A DNA stretch of 46,648 bases, taken from Bacteroidota bacterium. Its GTDB lineage: Bacteria > Bacteroidota > Bacteroidia > Chitinophagales > Chitinophagaceae. Each line of letters begins with the position of its first letter. The first letter of the stretch is position 1. The stretch covers positions 1-46,648 of the forward strand of contig JABDEZ010000008.1 of assembly GCA_013286835.1 (NCBI GenBank), read 5' to 3'. The notes below the pieces were generated by a model, which saw only the letters and a program-made list of their open reading frames with translations, ran no database searches and had not been told where the DNA came from. Of this stretch, positions 34,600 through 43,910 are shown piece after piece. The position numbers and the translations under genes were made by a program.

Positions 34600-35520
34600 A
34601 TGTCGCACAACTCTTCTGAACCAAAGATATGTCCTAACTGCGGGTACCCCGCCGTTGAGAATTATTGTGCACAATGTGGCCAGGAGACCCACCTGCATAA
34701 GGATACGTTTGGTGCGCTTATTATGCATTTTGCCGGGCACTACCTGCACTACGATTCCAAGTTCTGGCAAACTTTAAAAGCGCTTTGGTTCAGCCCGGGG
34801 CTGCTTACTACAGCTTATTGGGAAGAAAAAAGGATGCGGTATATACCTCCTATTTCACTGTATATTTTCGTGAGCTTTATTTACTTCTTTGTTGGATCCT
34901 TTTTGCCTAATGATGAAAAAAAAGAGGCTGCCACAGCTGTGGCTAAAACATACGATCTTGGGAAAGGAGCTAAATTGACCGTAAATAAAGTACCCCAACA
35001 AAATCTTGGAGGTATACAATATGACGTCTCCAATACTGATGATACGCTGCGTAAAATTAACGTTGACGTGAAAGAGGCAAAAATATTTGGTTGGGATATT
35101 GCGAAGGCATTGAAGAAGCGACCGGATATGAAGGAGTATCTGGTGGAACAAATGAAACACCTATTCCCAAAGATCTTTTTCTTCCTGATACCCTTTATGG
35201 CCCTGATGCTTAAATTGCTATTTATCAGGCGCAAGGACCTCTTCTATGTGAACCATGTTATTTTCTCACTGCACTATCATGCATTCTGGTTCTCACTAAA
35301 AACGCTGAATGAATTATACATTTTTCCACATGGGAGCACGCTTGTCTGGATGATATGTGCTGTGTTCTATGTAATCTATATGGTCAAGTCGATGCACAAT
35401 GTTTATGGCATCAGCCGCTGGCGTAGCTTTTTCTACGGCACCATAATAGGATTCTTTTACGCCATGTTCTTCTGCATTGTGGCAACGGGTATGGCTTTTT
35501 TCATTTTGTGGCGGGCATGA
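34600..35520 (+). CDS. DUF3667 membrane protein with zinc ribbon
   Basis: 306 residues from the ATG at 34600; the frame's TTG six codons upstream is less likely. The N-terminus has a zinc ribbon, CPNCGYP and CAQCGQ, with four Cys. It is followed by the conserved DUF3667 segment THLHKDTFGALIMHFAGHYLHYDSKF and WFSPGLLTTAYWEEKRMRYIPPISLY. About five membrane segments follow, split by a soluble loop near 105-185. The family is common in Bacteroidota and has no known function. It converges on mutS2 with only 8 bases between stop codons, so 3' ends may overlap. Confidence 0.88.
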   Translation: MSHNSSEPKICPNCGYPAVENYCAQCGQETHLHKDTFGALIMHFAGHYLHYDSKFWQTLKALWFSPGLLTTAYWEEKRMRYIPPISLYIFVSFIYFFVGSFLPNDEKKEAATAVAKTYDLGKGAKLTVNKVPQQNLGGIQYDVSNTDDTLRKINVDVKEAKIFGWDIAKALKKRPDMKEYLVEQMKHLFPKIFFFLIPFMALMLKLLFIRRKDLFYVNHVIFSLHYHAFWFSLKTLNELYIFPHGSTLVWMICAVFYVIYMVKSMHNVYGISRWRSFFYGTIIGFFYAMFFCIVATGMAFFILWRA

Positions 35521-35528
35521 TCTCTAAT

Positions 35529-37640
35529 TTACTGTGGCTCCTTCTTCTCCCTTTTCCGTACTACTATCCAGTCGTCCAGCAACACATTAAAAGGCAGGTT
35601 GCCTATCTGCACAATGGCACGTTTATCCCGTAGCTCTACAAGCTTGCCCACCTGGTGGTTGTTTTTATTGCGTACCATGTCGCCGATCCTGGGGTTGCCT
35701 GTAACTATTTCGTAGTTCTTATCTGCTTTTTTAGCAGCGGCAGCATTGCCGGTTATCTGTTTCTTTTTGAAGAGTATGTTTTCAGCGCTGTCGATGACTT
35801 CCTGTTTGTTGGTCGATTTTTTCCAGTCCTGTATGATCTGTTTGAACTTGCGTTCCATATCACGCAGGTAGTCCAGTTCTTCCTTCTTTATTTTGTTTTG
35901 CAGCTTTAGTGTTTCCTGTTGCTGTTTTACTGTCTCCTTGTCTGTAAGTTCCTCGTAGTTCTTTTTGAGCCTGATGTTCTCTTTGAGCAGCTTGTTCAGT
36001 TCGTTCTCTTTTTCTGATAATTGTACAGATTGCTGCTCGGTTTGCAAAAGCATTTTATCGAGCCGGAAATGCTCACGCTGGGTGAGTTGCCGTGCCCGTT
36101 CTATGATAAAAGGAGACAAACCGCTACGCTGTGCAATAGCAAATGTATAAGAGCTGCCGGGTTTGCCGGTAGTTAGTTTATATAGAGGTTCCAGCTTGGT
36201 TTCATCAAAAGCCATAGCTCCGTTCATAATGCCATTCACTTTGCCCGCCATCACCTTTAGGTTGAGATAGTGGGTGGTGACTATGCCTATGGCTTGTTTC
36301 TTGGCCAGTTCTTCAACTATGGCCTCAGCAAATGCGCCGCCCAGGTTTGGGTCGCTACCACTGCCCAGCTCATCTATAAAAAACATGGTTTTGCCATTGG
36401 CATTTTCCATGAAGTACTTCATATCGCGCAGGTGGGCGCTATAGGTACTCAATTCATGCTCTATAGATTGGGTATCGCCGATCTGTATCATGATCTGTTT
36501 GAAAATACCCAGTTCACTATCAGGGCTGGCAGGTATTAATAGCCCGGCTTGCAGCATCATTTGCAGCAGTCCTACGGTTTTCATAGATACTGTTTTGCCA
36601 CCTGCATTTGGTCCGCTAATGATAAGTATGCGCTGCAGCCTGTCGAGCTTTATATTAAGTGGTATGGTTGGCTTTTCGCTGTTCTTGTTGTGCAGGAGCA
36701 AAAGCGGATGATATGCTTTTATGAGGTTTACGGTGGCATTGGTACTCAGCTTGGGCATACTTCCGTTCATGTCGATAGCCAACAGTGCCTTGGCGCGAAT
36801 AAAATCGAAAAGACCTACGAGGTGGTAGTAGGCATCCAGTAATGGATGGTGCTTTGCAAGATTGGCAGTGGTTTGCATGAGTATTCTATGCACCTCGCGC
36901 ATTTCCTTCCGTTCAAGCGAAGCTATGTCGTTATTGAGCTCTATGGTTTCTTCCGGTTCTATAAATACTGTTTTCTGTGAATCACTTTCGCCATGCAATA
37001 TGCCTTTTACAATACGTTTGTATTCAGCTAGTACAGCTACCACGCGTCTGCCGTTGAGGAAACCCTCTGCAGTATCGGCCAGGTAGGCTTGTTTGTTCAG
37101 TTTGCGCAATACACCTTCGAAAGTGCGGCGCAGTTCCTGCCGTCGGCTGCTGAGTTCGCTCCTTATCTGCATCAACTCTTTGGATGCATTGTCTTTTACC
37201 TGCCCGCCCTCGTCAATTACGTCATTGATGATCTCGACTATCTGTTTCTCATACGTGATCTTTTCTGTGAGCGACCGTAAATGAATGAAAAGGTCATTAT
37301 GTTTCTTAAACCAATTGAGTATGTCGCGTATGTTGGTTGACAGGCGTTGCAGAGAAAGTAGCTGCTCTCCCACCAATACTCCGCCAGGTATAGTGAGCAA
37401 TTTTAGCTCTTTATGCAGGTTTTGTGTAAAATCGTTGGGGAAGTAATCACCGCCCTGCAATATCATTTTAAATTCGCTGGTCTGCATTAATTCCCGTTCC
37501 ACATAGTCTATGCGTGTATGGAAACGCATATCCTCTACACGTTCGCGTGCAGCATCTGTACGGCATTTATAGGTAAGTAACTGGCTTACTTTATTGAACT
37601 CTAAGGCTTCTGCGGCGTGTGCCGGGTATAATTGCATCAT
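35529..37640 (-). CDS. mutS2: MutS2-family ATPase without Smr domain
   Basis: 703 residues. It lacks the N-terminal mismatch-binding domain of MutS1 but has the clamp/core helices and ATPase. Walker A is GPNAGGKT (343-350), Walker B ends FFIDELGSGSD (Asp423, Glu424), and THYLNLK is the H-loop. A long coiled coil (about 520-610) and a KOW-like beta module (652-690, RIGDMVRNKNNHQVGKLVEL) follow. Then the chain stops, about 80 residues short of Bacillus MutS2, because the C-terminal Smr nuclease domain is absent. Other MutS2 proteins act on stalled or collided ribosomes or suppress recombination. The first ATG is used; a second follows directly. Confidence 0.93.
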   Translation of the reverse strand: MMQLYPAHAAEALEFNKVSQLLTYKCRTDAARERVEDMRFHTRIDYVERELMQTSEFKMILQGGDYFPNDFTQNLHKELKLLTIPGGVLVGEQLLSLQRLSTNIRDILNWFKKHNDLFIHLRSLTEKITYEKQIVEIINDVIDEGGQVKDNASKELMQIRSELSSRRQELRRTFEGVLRKLNKQAYLADTAEGFLNGRRVVAVLAEYKRIVKGILHGESDSQKTVFIEPEETIELNNDIASLERKEMREVHRILMQTTANLAKHHPLLDAYYHLVGLFDFIRAKALLAIDMNGSMPKLSTNATVNLIKAYHPLLLLHNKNSEKPTIPLNIKLDRLQRILIISGPNAGGKTVSMKTVGLLQMMLQAGLLIPASPDSELGIFKQIMIQIGDTQSIEHELSTYSAHLRDMKYFMENANGKTMFFIDELGSGSDPNLGGAFAEAIVEELAKKQAIGIVTTHYLNLKVMAGKVNGIMNGAMAFDETKLEPLYKLTTGKPGSSYTFAIAQRSGLSPFIIERARQLTQREHFRLDKMLLQTEQQSVQLSEKENELNKLLKENIRLKKNYEELTDKETVKQQQETLKLQNKIKKEELDYLRDMERKFKQIIQDWKKSTNKQEVIDSAENILFKKKQITGNAAAAKKADKNYEIVTGNPRIGDMVRNKNNHQVGKLVELRDKRAIVQIGNLPFNVLLDDWIVVRKREKKEPQ

Positions 37641-37674
37641 TATATAATCCCCTGGTAATATCTAAACTTCGCTG

Positions 37675-37682
37675 CAAATTTA
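37675..37682 (-). promoter_or_regulatory. -7 element upstream of mutS2
   Basis: TAAATTTG on the minus strand, 34 bases before the first ATG of mutS2. No TTG at proper spacing. Confidence 0.45.
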
Positions 37683-37813
37683 CGGATAGGCGAACATTGT
37701 TTGTTAGCCAAGCCAGATTAATAATAGATAACATAAATCTACGGGGCAAATACCGTTCTAATAGTAAGTTAAAAGGATGGCAAAGCGCCTATTTTAATTT
37801 ATATTGCATGTAT

Positions 37814-37818
37814 AGGAG
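37814..37818 (+). promoter_or_regulatory. Shine-Dalgarno-like site before DUF4175 gene
   Basis: AGGAG five bases before the ATG at 37824. It is notable because most genes in this window lack such a site, and it supports this start. Confidence 0.5.
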
Positions 37819-37823
37819 ATTTT

Positions 37824-40800
37824 ATGACAAATTACGACTGGCTCATATCGCGTTTGGATGCTTTTATCCGCAAGTACTACGCCAATAGGGTGATACGCGG
37901 TACGCTTATATTTTTAATATGTTTGCTGTTTTATATACTTACCGTAAGTGTTAGTGAGTACTATTTGTACCTGCCTATATGGCTTAAGGTATCTATCGTT
38001 TCTATTTTTGTAACATTCGGGTTGGGTGCACTGGTGATGTGGGTGATCATCCCCTTGACCAAAATGGCACGACTGGGTAAGGTCATCAGTCACGAACAGG
38101 CTGCAACCATTGTTGGCATACACTTTCCTGAAATAAGTGATAAGTTGCTGAACATACTGCAATTAAAGCAACATGGATATACCAGCGAGAGCAGGGAGCT
38201 TATAGAAGCCAGTATAGACCAGAAGGCCAGCCAGATAGCCGTCATCCCCATAACTACTGCTATAGATTTTTCTAAGAACAAAAGATTTATACCTTATTTG
38301 CTTCCGCTGTTGCTGGTAGGTGTTTTCATATTGGTGGCAGCACCAAATATATTTAAAGATGCATCAACAAGATTGCTGCAGCCTACCAAAGCTTTTGAGA
38401 AGCCGGCACCATTTACGTTCAAGATCAATAGTCTGCCTTTGCAGGTAGTAAGGAATACTGACTACGTTTTGAAAGTGACCACAGAAGGTAGTGCACTTCC
38501 AGGCGACATGTTTGTGCAGATAGGCAATGAAAAAATATCAATGCAGACAACTGGTAAAAACCAATTTGAATATACCTTCAGGAATGTAACAGATGTGGTG
38601 AACTTCAGAATGTTTGCTGCTGGGTTTTATTCTCAGCCATACACACTGCAATTATTGCAGAAACCATCTTTAAAAACGTTTAAGGTAGAGATAGATTATC
38701 CATCCTACATTGGTAAAAAGAATGAGACCCGTAGCAGCCTTGGCGATATGACGCTACCTGTCGGCACGACTGTGCGCTGGGCTTTCTTAACTGAATTTAC
38801 CGACCAGGCCACTTTGCGGATGGGTGAAGGCGCTGCAGCGAATTTGCCCAAAACAGGCGCCTTGTTTGCTGCCCAGTACAGGTTTATGAATGATACAACC
38901 TACATGCTGACGCTTGTGAATAAACAAGCCGGAGTAGCAGATAGTTTTCGCTATGCAGTGCAGGTGATACCAGACCAGTACCCGGTGATACAAATGCAGC
39001 AATACAAAGACTCTATTGCTGGCAAGCAAATAGTGCTTACCGGTACTGCAGGCGATGATTACGGCATTACCCGGGTACTATTTAACTATGATATAACTGA
39101 TGTCAGCAACAGACCTTTAGGGCATAAAAGCGTACCGTTAAAAATAACGTCCGGAGCGCTTACTGCCTTCCAGGAGTATTTTGATATACAATCGCTGAAC
39201 CTGCAATCGGGGCAAAAATTATCTTACTATATAGAGGCCTGGGATAACGACGGTGTACACGGCAGCAAGGCATCTCGCAGTGAGGTGATGACCTATCAGC
39301 AATACAATACAAAGCAGATAGACTCTGCCATAAATGCAAATAGTCAGCAAATAAACTCAGGCCTCAGCAACAGTGCGGAGAAAACGCATGAGCTGCAAAG
39401 CGACTACAAAGACATGCAGACCAAGATGCTGCAAAGTGAGAACATGGACTGGGAGCAGCAACAGAGCTTGAAGGAAATGGAGAAAAAGCAAGACCAGCTG
39501 AAAAGTCAGGTAGAGAACATAAAGAAAAGACTAGACGAACAAAAAGAGCAGGCAGATAAGAAGCCTTATAGCGACGACCTGAAGGAAAAACAGGAAGATA
39601 TGCAGAAGCAAGTGGACAACTTGCTGAACAAGGAATTGAAGGAGCAGATGGAGAAATTGCAGGAACTGATGCAGAAGCTGAATAAGGAACAAGCGGTGCA
39701 GACAATGCAACAACTGGAGGAAGAAAATAAGCTGTTTAATATGGACCTGCAGCGTATGCAGGAACTAATGAAGAAAATGGAATTGCAGATGCGTATGGAA
39801 GACCTGGCCAATAAGATGGATGATATGGCCAAGAAAGAACGCGATCTGAAAAGCCAGACCGATGCAGGCAAAAAAGACAATGCAGCTTTGAACAAAGACC
39901 AGCAGGACCTGAAAAAGGAGCTAGACAAGGCGATGAAGGAAGATATGAAGGAGGCTGAAAAACTGAATGCTGATATGAAGCAACAGCAGCAAAACCTGGA
40001 TGCACCTAAAAGCAAAGGAGCCGAAGCGCAGAAAGACATGCAGCAAAGCAGCGATCAACTACAACAGAATCAGAAAAGTAAAGCCAGCGAAGAAGAAAAG
40101 AAAGCTGCTGAGAACCTGGAGCAAATGGCAGCATCTATGCGTGAGCAGGCAAGCGGTATGAATATGGAGCAGATAGAGATGGATATACACGCGGTACGCC
40201 AGATACTTACCAATTTGATCCGTTTATCTTTTGACCAGGAAGACCTGATGAAAAGTGTGTTAAGGACGCCAACAACCAGCCCTACTTACCTAACCAATCA
40301 GCAGGAACAAAACAGGCTGCATAGCAATTCTTACATGATACGTGACAGCTTGTTCTCGTTGAGTAAACACCTTTCTAAACTATCTGTAACTGTAAACAAA
40401 GAGACTACTCAGCTAGAGCGCAATATGGCCGCTGCTGTGGATAAACTAGAAAACAGGCAGGTTTCTGATGCTGCTGCACGCCAACAATATGTAATGACCC
40501 ATACCAATAACCTGGCCTTGATGCTGAACGAGATACTGGGTAACCTCCTGGAAGCCCAGAGCAAGGCACAAAAGCAGCCAGGTAATGGCAGCTGCAGCAA
40601 GCCAGGTGGCATGAACCCCAAGCCGGGCGCGGGCAAGCAGCTGAGCGACATAATAACCAAGCAACAGCAACTAGGTAGCGCCATGCAACAAATGCAAGAC
40701 GCTATGGCTAAGAAGGATGGCCAGAAACCGGGAGAAAAGCCCGGTGATAAACCCGGACAGAAGCCCGGGCAGGGCAAACCTGGGCAAACCGGTAAAGACG

Positions 40801-41300
40801 GACAGTCTGGGAATAAGAGTGGCAATGGAAAACAAGGCCAGGGACAGGGTGAGACCAATGGTGAGAATGGAGATGCAGAGCAAATAGCCCGCATGGCAGA
40901 ACAGCAGGCCTCTATACGCAGACAATTGCAGGAACTGAATCGCTTACTTAATAGTAAAGGGCTGGGTAACAGCAAGGAGATGCAGGATATACAGCAAAAG
41001 ATGGATAAAACTGAGACCGATCTGGTGAACCGCAGGTTTAATAGCGAGTTTCAGCAAAGGCAACGTGAGATACTGACCCGCTTGCTGGAAACTGAAAAAT
41101 CTTTACGGCAACAGGAAGAAGATGATAAGCGATCTTCTAAAAGTGCACAGGAAATAAGCAGGCCTATACCGCCTGAACTACAAAAATATATACAGGACAG
41201 GCAGCAATTGCTGGAACTGTACAAAACGGTACCGCCGCAGTTAAAGCCTTATTACCGGAGCATGGTGGAACAATATTTCCAGATGATAGGTAATAAGTAA
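37824..41300 (+). CDS. Giant DUF4175-family membrane protein
   Basis: 1158 residues of the DUF4175 family. Three N-terminal membrane segments (about 24-43, 53-75, 153-172) anchor a large predicted periplasmic part. Beta-rich sequence runs to about 490. Then a charged region of heptad-like coiled coil, rich in K, E, Q and M (about 500-810), and a linker with repeated KPG/GQKPG-like units (about 960-1015) follow. A final helical segment (1020-1150) ends QYFQMIGNK. The family is widespread in Bacteroidota and Alphaproteobacteria, and its function is not established. Codon use in the low-complexity part is not unlike the rest, so it looks native. Confidence 0.85.
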   Translation: MTNYDWLISRLDAFIRKYYANRVIRGTLIFLICLLFYILTVSVSEYYLYLPIWLKVSIVSIFVTFGLGALVMWVIIPLTKMARLGKVISHEQAATIVGIHFPEISDKLLNILQLKQHGYTSESRELIEASIDQKASQIAVIPITTAIDFSKNKRFIPYLLPLLLVGVFILVAAPNIFKDASTRLLQPTKAFEKPAPFTFKINSLPLQVVRNTDYVLKVTTEGSALPGDMFVQIGNEKISMQTTGKNQFEYTFRNVTDVVNFRMFAAGFYSQPYTLQLLQKPSLKTFKVEIDYPSYIGKKNETRSSLGDMTLPVGTTVRWAFLTEFTDQATLRMGEGAAANLPKTGALFAAQYRFMNDTTYMLTLVNKQAGVADSFRYAVQVIPDQYPVIQMQQYKDSIAGKQIVLTGTAGDDYGITRVLFNYDITDVSNRPLGHKSVPLKITSGALTAFQEYFDIQSLNLQSGQKLSYYIEAWDNDGVHGSKASRSEVMTYQQYNTKQIDSAINANSQQINSGLSNSAEKTHELQSDYKDMQTKMLQSENMDWEQQQSLKEMEKKQDQLKSQVENIKKRLDEQKEQADKKPYSDDLKEKQEDMQKQVDNLLNKELKEQMEKLQELMQKLNKEQAVQTMQQLEEENKLFNMDLQRMQELMKKMELQMRMEDLANKMDDMAKKERDLKSQTDAGKKDNAALNKDQQDLKKELDKAMKEDMKEAEKLNADMKQQQQNLDAPKSKGAEAQKDMQQSSDQLQQNQKSKASEEEKKAAENLEQMAASMREQASGMNMEQIEMDIHAVRQILTNLIRLSFDQEDLMKSVLRTPTTSPTYLTNQQEQNRLHSNSYMIRDSLFSLSKHLSKLSVTVNKETTQLERNMAAAVDKLENRQVSDAAARQQYVMTHTNNLALMLNEILGNLLEAQSKAQKQPGNGSCSKPGGMNPKPGAGKQLSDIITKQQQLGSAMQQMQDAMAKKDGQKPGEKPGDKPGQKPGQGKPGQTGKDGQSGNKSGNGKQGQGQGETNGENGDAEQIARMAEQQASIRRQLQELNRLLNSKGLGNSKEMQDIQQKMDKTETDLVNRRFNSEFQQRQREILTRLLETEKSLRQQEEDDKRSSKSAQEISRPIPPELQKYIQDRQQLLELYKTVPPQLKPYYRSMVEQYFQMIGNK

Positions 41301-41386
41301 TGCGTGGGTTAATGGTGGGGAATAAATAATATGTAAGGCTTGGGAATTTCAGCAGATGTATATTACCGGAAAATGAAAAATCGCAT

Positions 41387-41394
41387 TATCTTTG
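41387..41394 (+). promoter_or_regulatory. -7 element upstream of tRNA-Leu
   Basis: TATCTTTG, 41 bases before the tRNA 5' end. No TTG at the expected spacing. Confidence 0.5.
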
Positions 41395-41435
41395 CCGACC
41401 TCAATAGCAATATTCAGATTTTAACATCAACAAAT

Positions 41436-41520
41436 GCGGCGATGGCGAAATTGGTAGACGCACTACTTTGAGGTGGTAGCGCCTGTAACGGGCGTGGGAG
41501 TTCGAATCTCCTTTGCCGCA
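41436..41520 (+). tRNA. tRNA-Leu (anticodon GAG)
   Basis: An 85-base class II tRNA. Acceptor arm GCGGCGA pairs with TTGCCGC with one G-T pair, and the discriminator is A. The anticodon stem CTACT/GGTAG holds the loop TTGAGGT with anticodon GAG at 41470-41472, which reads CUC and CUU. The long variable arm (GCCTGTAACGGGC) is typical of tRNA-Leu, and the T arm has the TTCGAAT loop. CCA is not encoded and must be added enzymatically. Confidence 0.97.
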
Positions 41521-41525
41521 CTTAT

Positions 41526-41560
41526 ATATAAAAACCCGCTTTAATAGCGGGTTTTTATAT
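41526..41560 (+). terminator. Terminator of tRNA-Leu
   Basis: A 10-bp core stem AAAACCCGCT/AGCGGGTTTT extends with A/T pairs to 15 bp around a 5-base loop, and is T-rich after the stem. It begins 6 bases after the tRNA. Confidence 0.88.
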
Positions 41561-41677
41561 TTTCAACCCACTCAATAGATATAGATAGAGTGGAAATGAT
41601 AATCAGGATATAATACTCATGTGTTCCCGATGTGGACGATTCTTTGCTACCTTTCAATAAATAAAAAATTCGGTGGC

Positions 41678-43282
41678 ATGAGAAACAAATTCCTGTTGTT
41701 ATCAGCTTTACTTATTCTTGGAATTGCAGCTTTGAGCTTGCTATGGACACCAATATATTGGTCTTTCATAATTGTTATTCCTCTAATTGTGATAGGCATA
41801 AAGGATATTTTTCAGACTCATCACAGCATATTGAGGAACTACCCGGTGATTGGACATATGCGTTTTCTGTTAGAAAAAATACGCCCTGAACTTTACCAGT
41901 ATTTTGTGGAAAGTGATACAGATGGTAAACCTTTTAACCGATTGGAGCGAAGCCTGGTTTACCGCAGGGCGAAAAAAGTGAATGATACGGTGCCTTTTGG
42001 TACACAATTGGATGTTTATGCACTTGGTTATGAGTGGCTCAGCCACAGCATATCAGCAATTGACCACAAACAATTGAACAATGACCCGCGTGTACTGATT
42101 GGTGGGCCGCGATGTAAACAACCCTATTCAGCGAGTGTGTTCAATATATCAGCAATGAGTTTTGGTGCGCTAAGCAAGAACGCAATAATGGCGCTGAACG
42201 AGGGTGCGAAAATTGGCAACTTTGCTCATAATACTGGTGAGGGAGGTCTTAGTGATTACCATCTTCAGCCTGGCGGGGACATCATATGGCAGATAGGTAC
42301 CGGCTATTTTGGCTGTCGGAAACAGGACGGTTCTTTTAATTATGAGGCTTTTGCTGAACGTGCTGTTTTGCCCCAGGTGAAAATGATAGAAATAAAATTA
42401 TCGCAGGGCGCAAAGCCTGGTCATGGGGGCATTCTGCCAGCAGCTAAGGTTACGGCTGAAATTGCAAGGATACGGCTTGTTGCAATGGGACAGGATGTTG
42501 TATCTCCTCCGGGTCATAGCGCATTTACAAGTCCTTTGGAAATGGTAGAATTTATTGAAGAGCTTAGAAACCTGTCGGGTGGTAAGCCTGTAGGGTTTAA
42601 GTTGTGCATAGGCCACAGGAGCGAGTTTATAGCCATTTGCAAGGCTATGGTGAGCAAGGAAATTTATGCTGATTTTATTACAGTGGATGGTGGCGAGGGT
42701 GGTACTGGTTCTGCACCTTTAGAATTTTCAAATGCAGTTGGGATGCCGCTACGCGATGCGCTGGCTTTCGTACATGATATATTAAAAGGGTTTGGGCTGA
42801 AAAAGCATATAAAGATAATAGCTTCTGGGAAGGTTACTTCGGGATTCGATATGGTGAAGTACTTTGCAATGGGGGCTGATATGTGCAATAGCGCTCGTGG
42901 TATGATGATGGCGCTAGGCTGTATACAAGCGCTGGAATGCAACAAGAATACATGCCCTGCAGGTGTGGCTACCCAAGACGATAATTTGGGGCGTGGTCTG
43001 GTAGTTACTGACAAAAAAGTACGCGTTGCTAACTTTCATAATGAAACGGTGGGTAGCGCTGTGCAACTTATAGGTGCGGCTGGCCTGAAACACCCGGGAC
43101 AGTTACATCGTTGGCACATACATCGGCGCATATCGCCCAATCATATTGAGACTTATGCAGACTCTTATCCGTACATCCGTACCGGTAGCCTGCTCCAGGA
43201 GCCTTACCCGGAAAAATACCAATTTGCAATGAATATCAGCAGAGCAGATACCTTCGAACCCGACTTTGAACTTGTAGGGTAA
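41678..43282 (+). CDS. Membrane-anchored FMN/Fe-S glutamate-synthase-like protein
   Basis: 534 residues from the ATG at 41678; the frame can be read back to a GTG at 41621, but the ATG gives the natural start of two membrane segments (about 4-40). The rest is the FMN-binding glutamate synthase domain (PF01645): HNTGEGGLSDYH, KPGHGGILPAAKV, DGGEGGTGSAPLEF and the cluster motif C415-x5-C421-x4-C426 (CIQALECNKNTCPAGVATQ), which binds a 3Fe-4S centre in true GltB. The glutamine amidotransferase domain and the NADPH subunit are missing. It probably transfers electrons to an unknown acceptor, and is not a full glutamate synthase. Confidence 0.88.
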   Translation: MRNKFLLLSALLILGIAALSLLWTPIYWSFIIVIPLIVIGIKDIFQTHHSILRNYPVIGHMRFLLEKIRPELYQYFVESDTDGKPFNRLERSLVYRRAKKVNDTVPFGTQLDVYALGYEWLSHSISAIDHKQLNNDPRVLIGGPRCKQPYSASVFNISAMSFGALSKNAIMALNEGAKIGNFAHNTGEGGLSDYHLQPGGDIIWQIGTGYFGCRKQDGSFNYEAFAERAVLPQVKMIEIKLSQGAKPGHGGILPAAKVTAEIARIRLVAMGQDVVSPPGHSAFTSPLEMVEFIEELRNLSGGKPVGFKLCIGHRSEFIAICKAMVSKEIYADFITVDGGEGGTGSAPLEFSNAVGMPLRDALAFVHDILKGFGLKKHIKIIASGKVTSGFDMVKYFAMGADMCNSARGMMMALGCIQALECNKNTCPAGVATQDDNLGRGLVVTDKKVRVANFHNETVGSAVQLIGAAGLKHPGQLHRWHIHRRISPNHIETYADSYPYIRTGSLLQEPYPEKYQFAMNISRADTFEPDFELVG

Positions 43283-43331
43283 ATTGTTTTAGAAGGATGG
43301 GTTTAGTGGATACGGCTACTAACCGTTGTCG

Positions 43332-43781
43332 CTATAGAATATTATAGGTGAAATGGGCAACTTTTGCTTCCTTATAATGCATGGATCGATAGAAATCTAA
43401 TGCGTGCTCATCCTCTTCATTAGCCTGCACAAACATTTCTTTTATTTCGTTTTGGCGGCAATATTCTGACAAGGTTGCCAGTAGTTTTTTGCCAACACCA
43501 ATGCGCTGAAATTTAGGTTTTACTGCAATATCATAAATGTATATTTCAGCCGATTCGGAATGATACATTGGCAATACATATGCGGTTAAACCTTCAATTA
43601 TTTCTTCTTGATGTTCCGCTGCAAAGACAATAATATTGGAGTTTTCAAGGAGTTTTTCAGTATAAGAAGCGCTTGTTATTTTTACATTTTCGACATCAAA
43701 TATTTCTTGCAAAAGCAGGAAAAGGTTTTGTGCGACCACTACGTCATCTTTTCCCAATTGTTTGACATTTATTTCATTCAT
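43332..43781 (-). CDS. GNAT acetyltransferase resembling AAC(3)-I
   Basis: 149 residues from the ATG at 43779-43781; the frame has 11 extra upstream codons that do not look like the family. The GNAT acetyl-CoA site is AVKPKFQRIGVGKKLL. LTAYVLPMYHSESAEIYIYDIAV and KEMFVQANEEDEHALDFYRSM closely follow the pattern I recall for aminoglycoside 3-N-acetyltransferase I (AYVLP..., SEIYIYDLAV, IYVQADY..D.A..LY). It may acetylate aminoglycosides, but GNAT families often differ in substrate and this chromosomal copy is not evidence of resistance. It has no mobile-element context. Confidence 0.85.
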   Translation of the reverse strand: MNEINVKQLGKDDVVVAQNLFLLLQEIFDVENVKITSASYTEKLLENSNIIVFAAEHQEEIIEGLTAYVLPMYHSESAEIYIYDIAVKPKFQRIGVGKKLLATLSEYCRQNEIKEMFVQANEEDEHALDFYRSMHYKEAKVAHFTYNIL

Positions 43782-43870
43782 TTTATTGGTGTTTAATGGT
43801 TTGATAAAGCACATAACAATTTCCGTTATGATATTCCAATAAAGATAAAGATTAATATTGTCGGGTAATT

Positions 43871-43878
43871 TACGTTTG
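43871..43878 (+). promoter_or_regulatory. -7 element upstream of alpha/beta hydrolase
   Basis: TACGTTTG, 32 bases before the ATG at 43911. No TTG at the proper spacing. Confidence 0.5.
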
Positions 43879-43910
43879 CAACTTCTGTCTATATTTTTAA
43901 CAAAGCACCC

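Noticed and set aside
40409-40975. 188-residue minus-strand frame with Pro/Leu/Cys-rich sequence
   Set aside because: Mirror of the low-complexity KPG/GQ segment of the DUF4175 gene; the repetitive look comes from that region.
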